DNA of 64,000 nucleotides. Origin: an uncultured Flavobacteriales bacterium. GTDB taxonomy: Bacteria; Bacteroidota; Bacteroidia; Flavobacteriales_G; Salibacteraceae. Positions 63,863 through 64,000 of this stretch are shown one piece after another. The position numbers were made by a program, and so were the translations under genes. The DNA lies in the NCBI GenBank assembly GCA_913020435.1, contig CAJVZZ010000004.1, forward strand, positions 92,926 to 156,925, written 5' to 3'. Position 1 is the first letter of the stretch. Each line of letters begins with the position of its first letter. The notes under the pieces were generated by a model, which worked only from the letters and a program-made list of their open reading frames with translations, made no database searches and was not told where the DNA came from.

Positions 63863-64000
63863 ATTATTGATGGTTTCGAATTCTATTGAATTCAATTATT
63901 CTGTTGCAATTATTTTCAAAGCTTTTCTGGATACAATTCTCCTTACAGTCGAATCACTCGAAGAGACAAATTAAGGTGTGGCTGTTAGTTTCGAACATAA

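Overview
The window looks like a chromosomal segment of a marine-type Bacteroidota (Flavobacteriia-like) bacterium. Six or more proteins end in type IX secretion (T9SS) sorting domains of type A or B. Lipoboxes followed by lysine or aspartate, signal peptides ending in Ala-Gln or Ser-Gln, Bacteroidota -7 promoter boxes (TAnnTTTG) and a low GC content point the same way. The species cannot be named from the sequence.

Layout: a monomeric isocitrate dehydrogenase enters from the left edge (1-1840), followed by a small Cys-cluster protein and a lone response regulator. A cobalamin riboswitch (about 3130-3335) then precedes a tightly overlapping four-gene operon (3358-8774): a DUF4465 T9SS protein, a second T9SS surface protein, a TonB-dependent receptor and a beta-propeller lipoprotein. 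This is probably a vitamin B12 capture and uptake locus. A thiolase follows (9143-10318), then a CotH-family T9SS protein. After that lies a decayed second copy of the thiolase 3' end with its terminator, and then three 33-bp-period repeats directly in front of an AAA/DUF4143 ATPase. A secreted M14 carboxypeptidase and small membrane-protein genes fill 14.9-19.8 kb.

From 19.5 to 24.6 kb, all on the minus strand, lies an island of stress-type genes: two overlapping tiny membrane proteins, hflC/hflK, a ribosome hibernation factor, two small hypotheticals, a BON-domain protein and an AraC-type regulator with an unusual Cys-bearing N terminus. Next to it (24878-25648) is the wreck of a three-gene rimK operon. 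The 25.7-33.1 kb part carries a two-domain TonB-like protein, two FKBP lipoproteins (one GldI-like), a DsbA-like protein, and a TonB-dependent receptor with a LytS/LytTR pair. From 33.1 to 39.2 kb (minus strand) there is a GNAT gene broken by one stop, a pterin dehydratase, lipoproteins, a thioesterase, yidC and pyrG.

The 39.3-41.0 kb stretch looks empty but holds two decayed, formerly coupled genes (a polytopic membrane protein and a DUF481-like protein), beside a tRNA-Arg. Then come an ACMSD-like decarboxylase, a TerB-like protein, miaA (apparently with an ATT start), an M3 peptidase, two giant T9SS type-B repeat proteins, a flavoprotein lacking the redox cysteines, an M1 peptidase, YitT, VOC, SUMF1-like and FkbM proteins, a VF530 protein and an acyl-CoA carboxylase beta subunit.

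The most notable signals are the B12 operon with T9SS-exported partners, gene decay in several stages (thiolase tail, rimK operon, DUF481/DUF6056-like pair, GNAT), the tandem repeats in front of the DUF4143 ATPase, and three genes whose conserved N termini extend upstream of any ATG/GTG/TTG codon. I found no CRISPR array, transposase, prophage or integrase.
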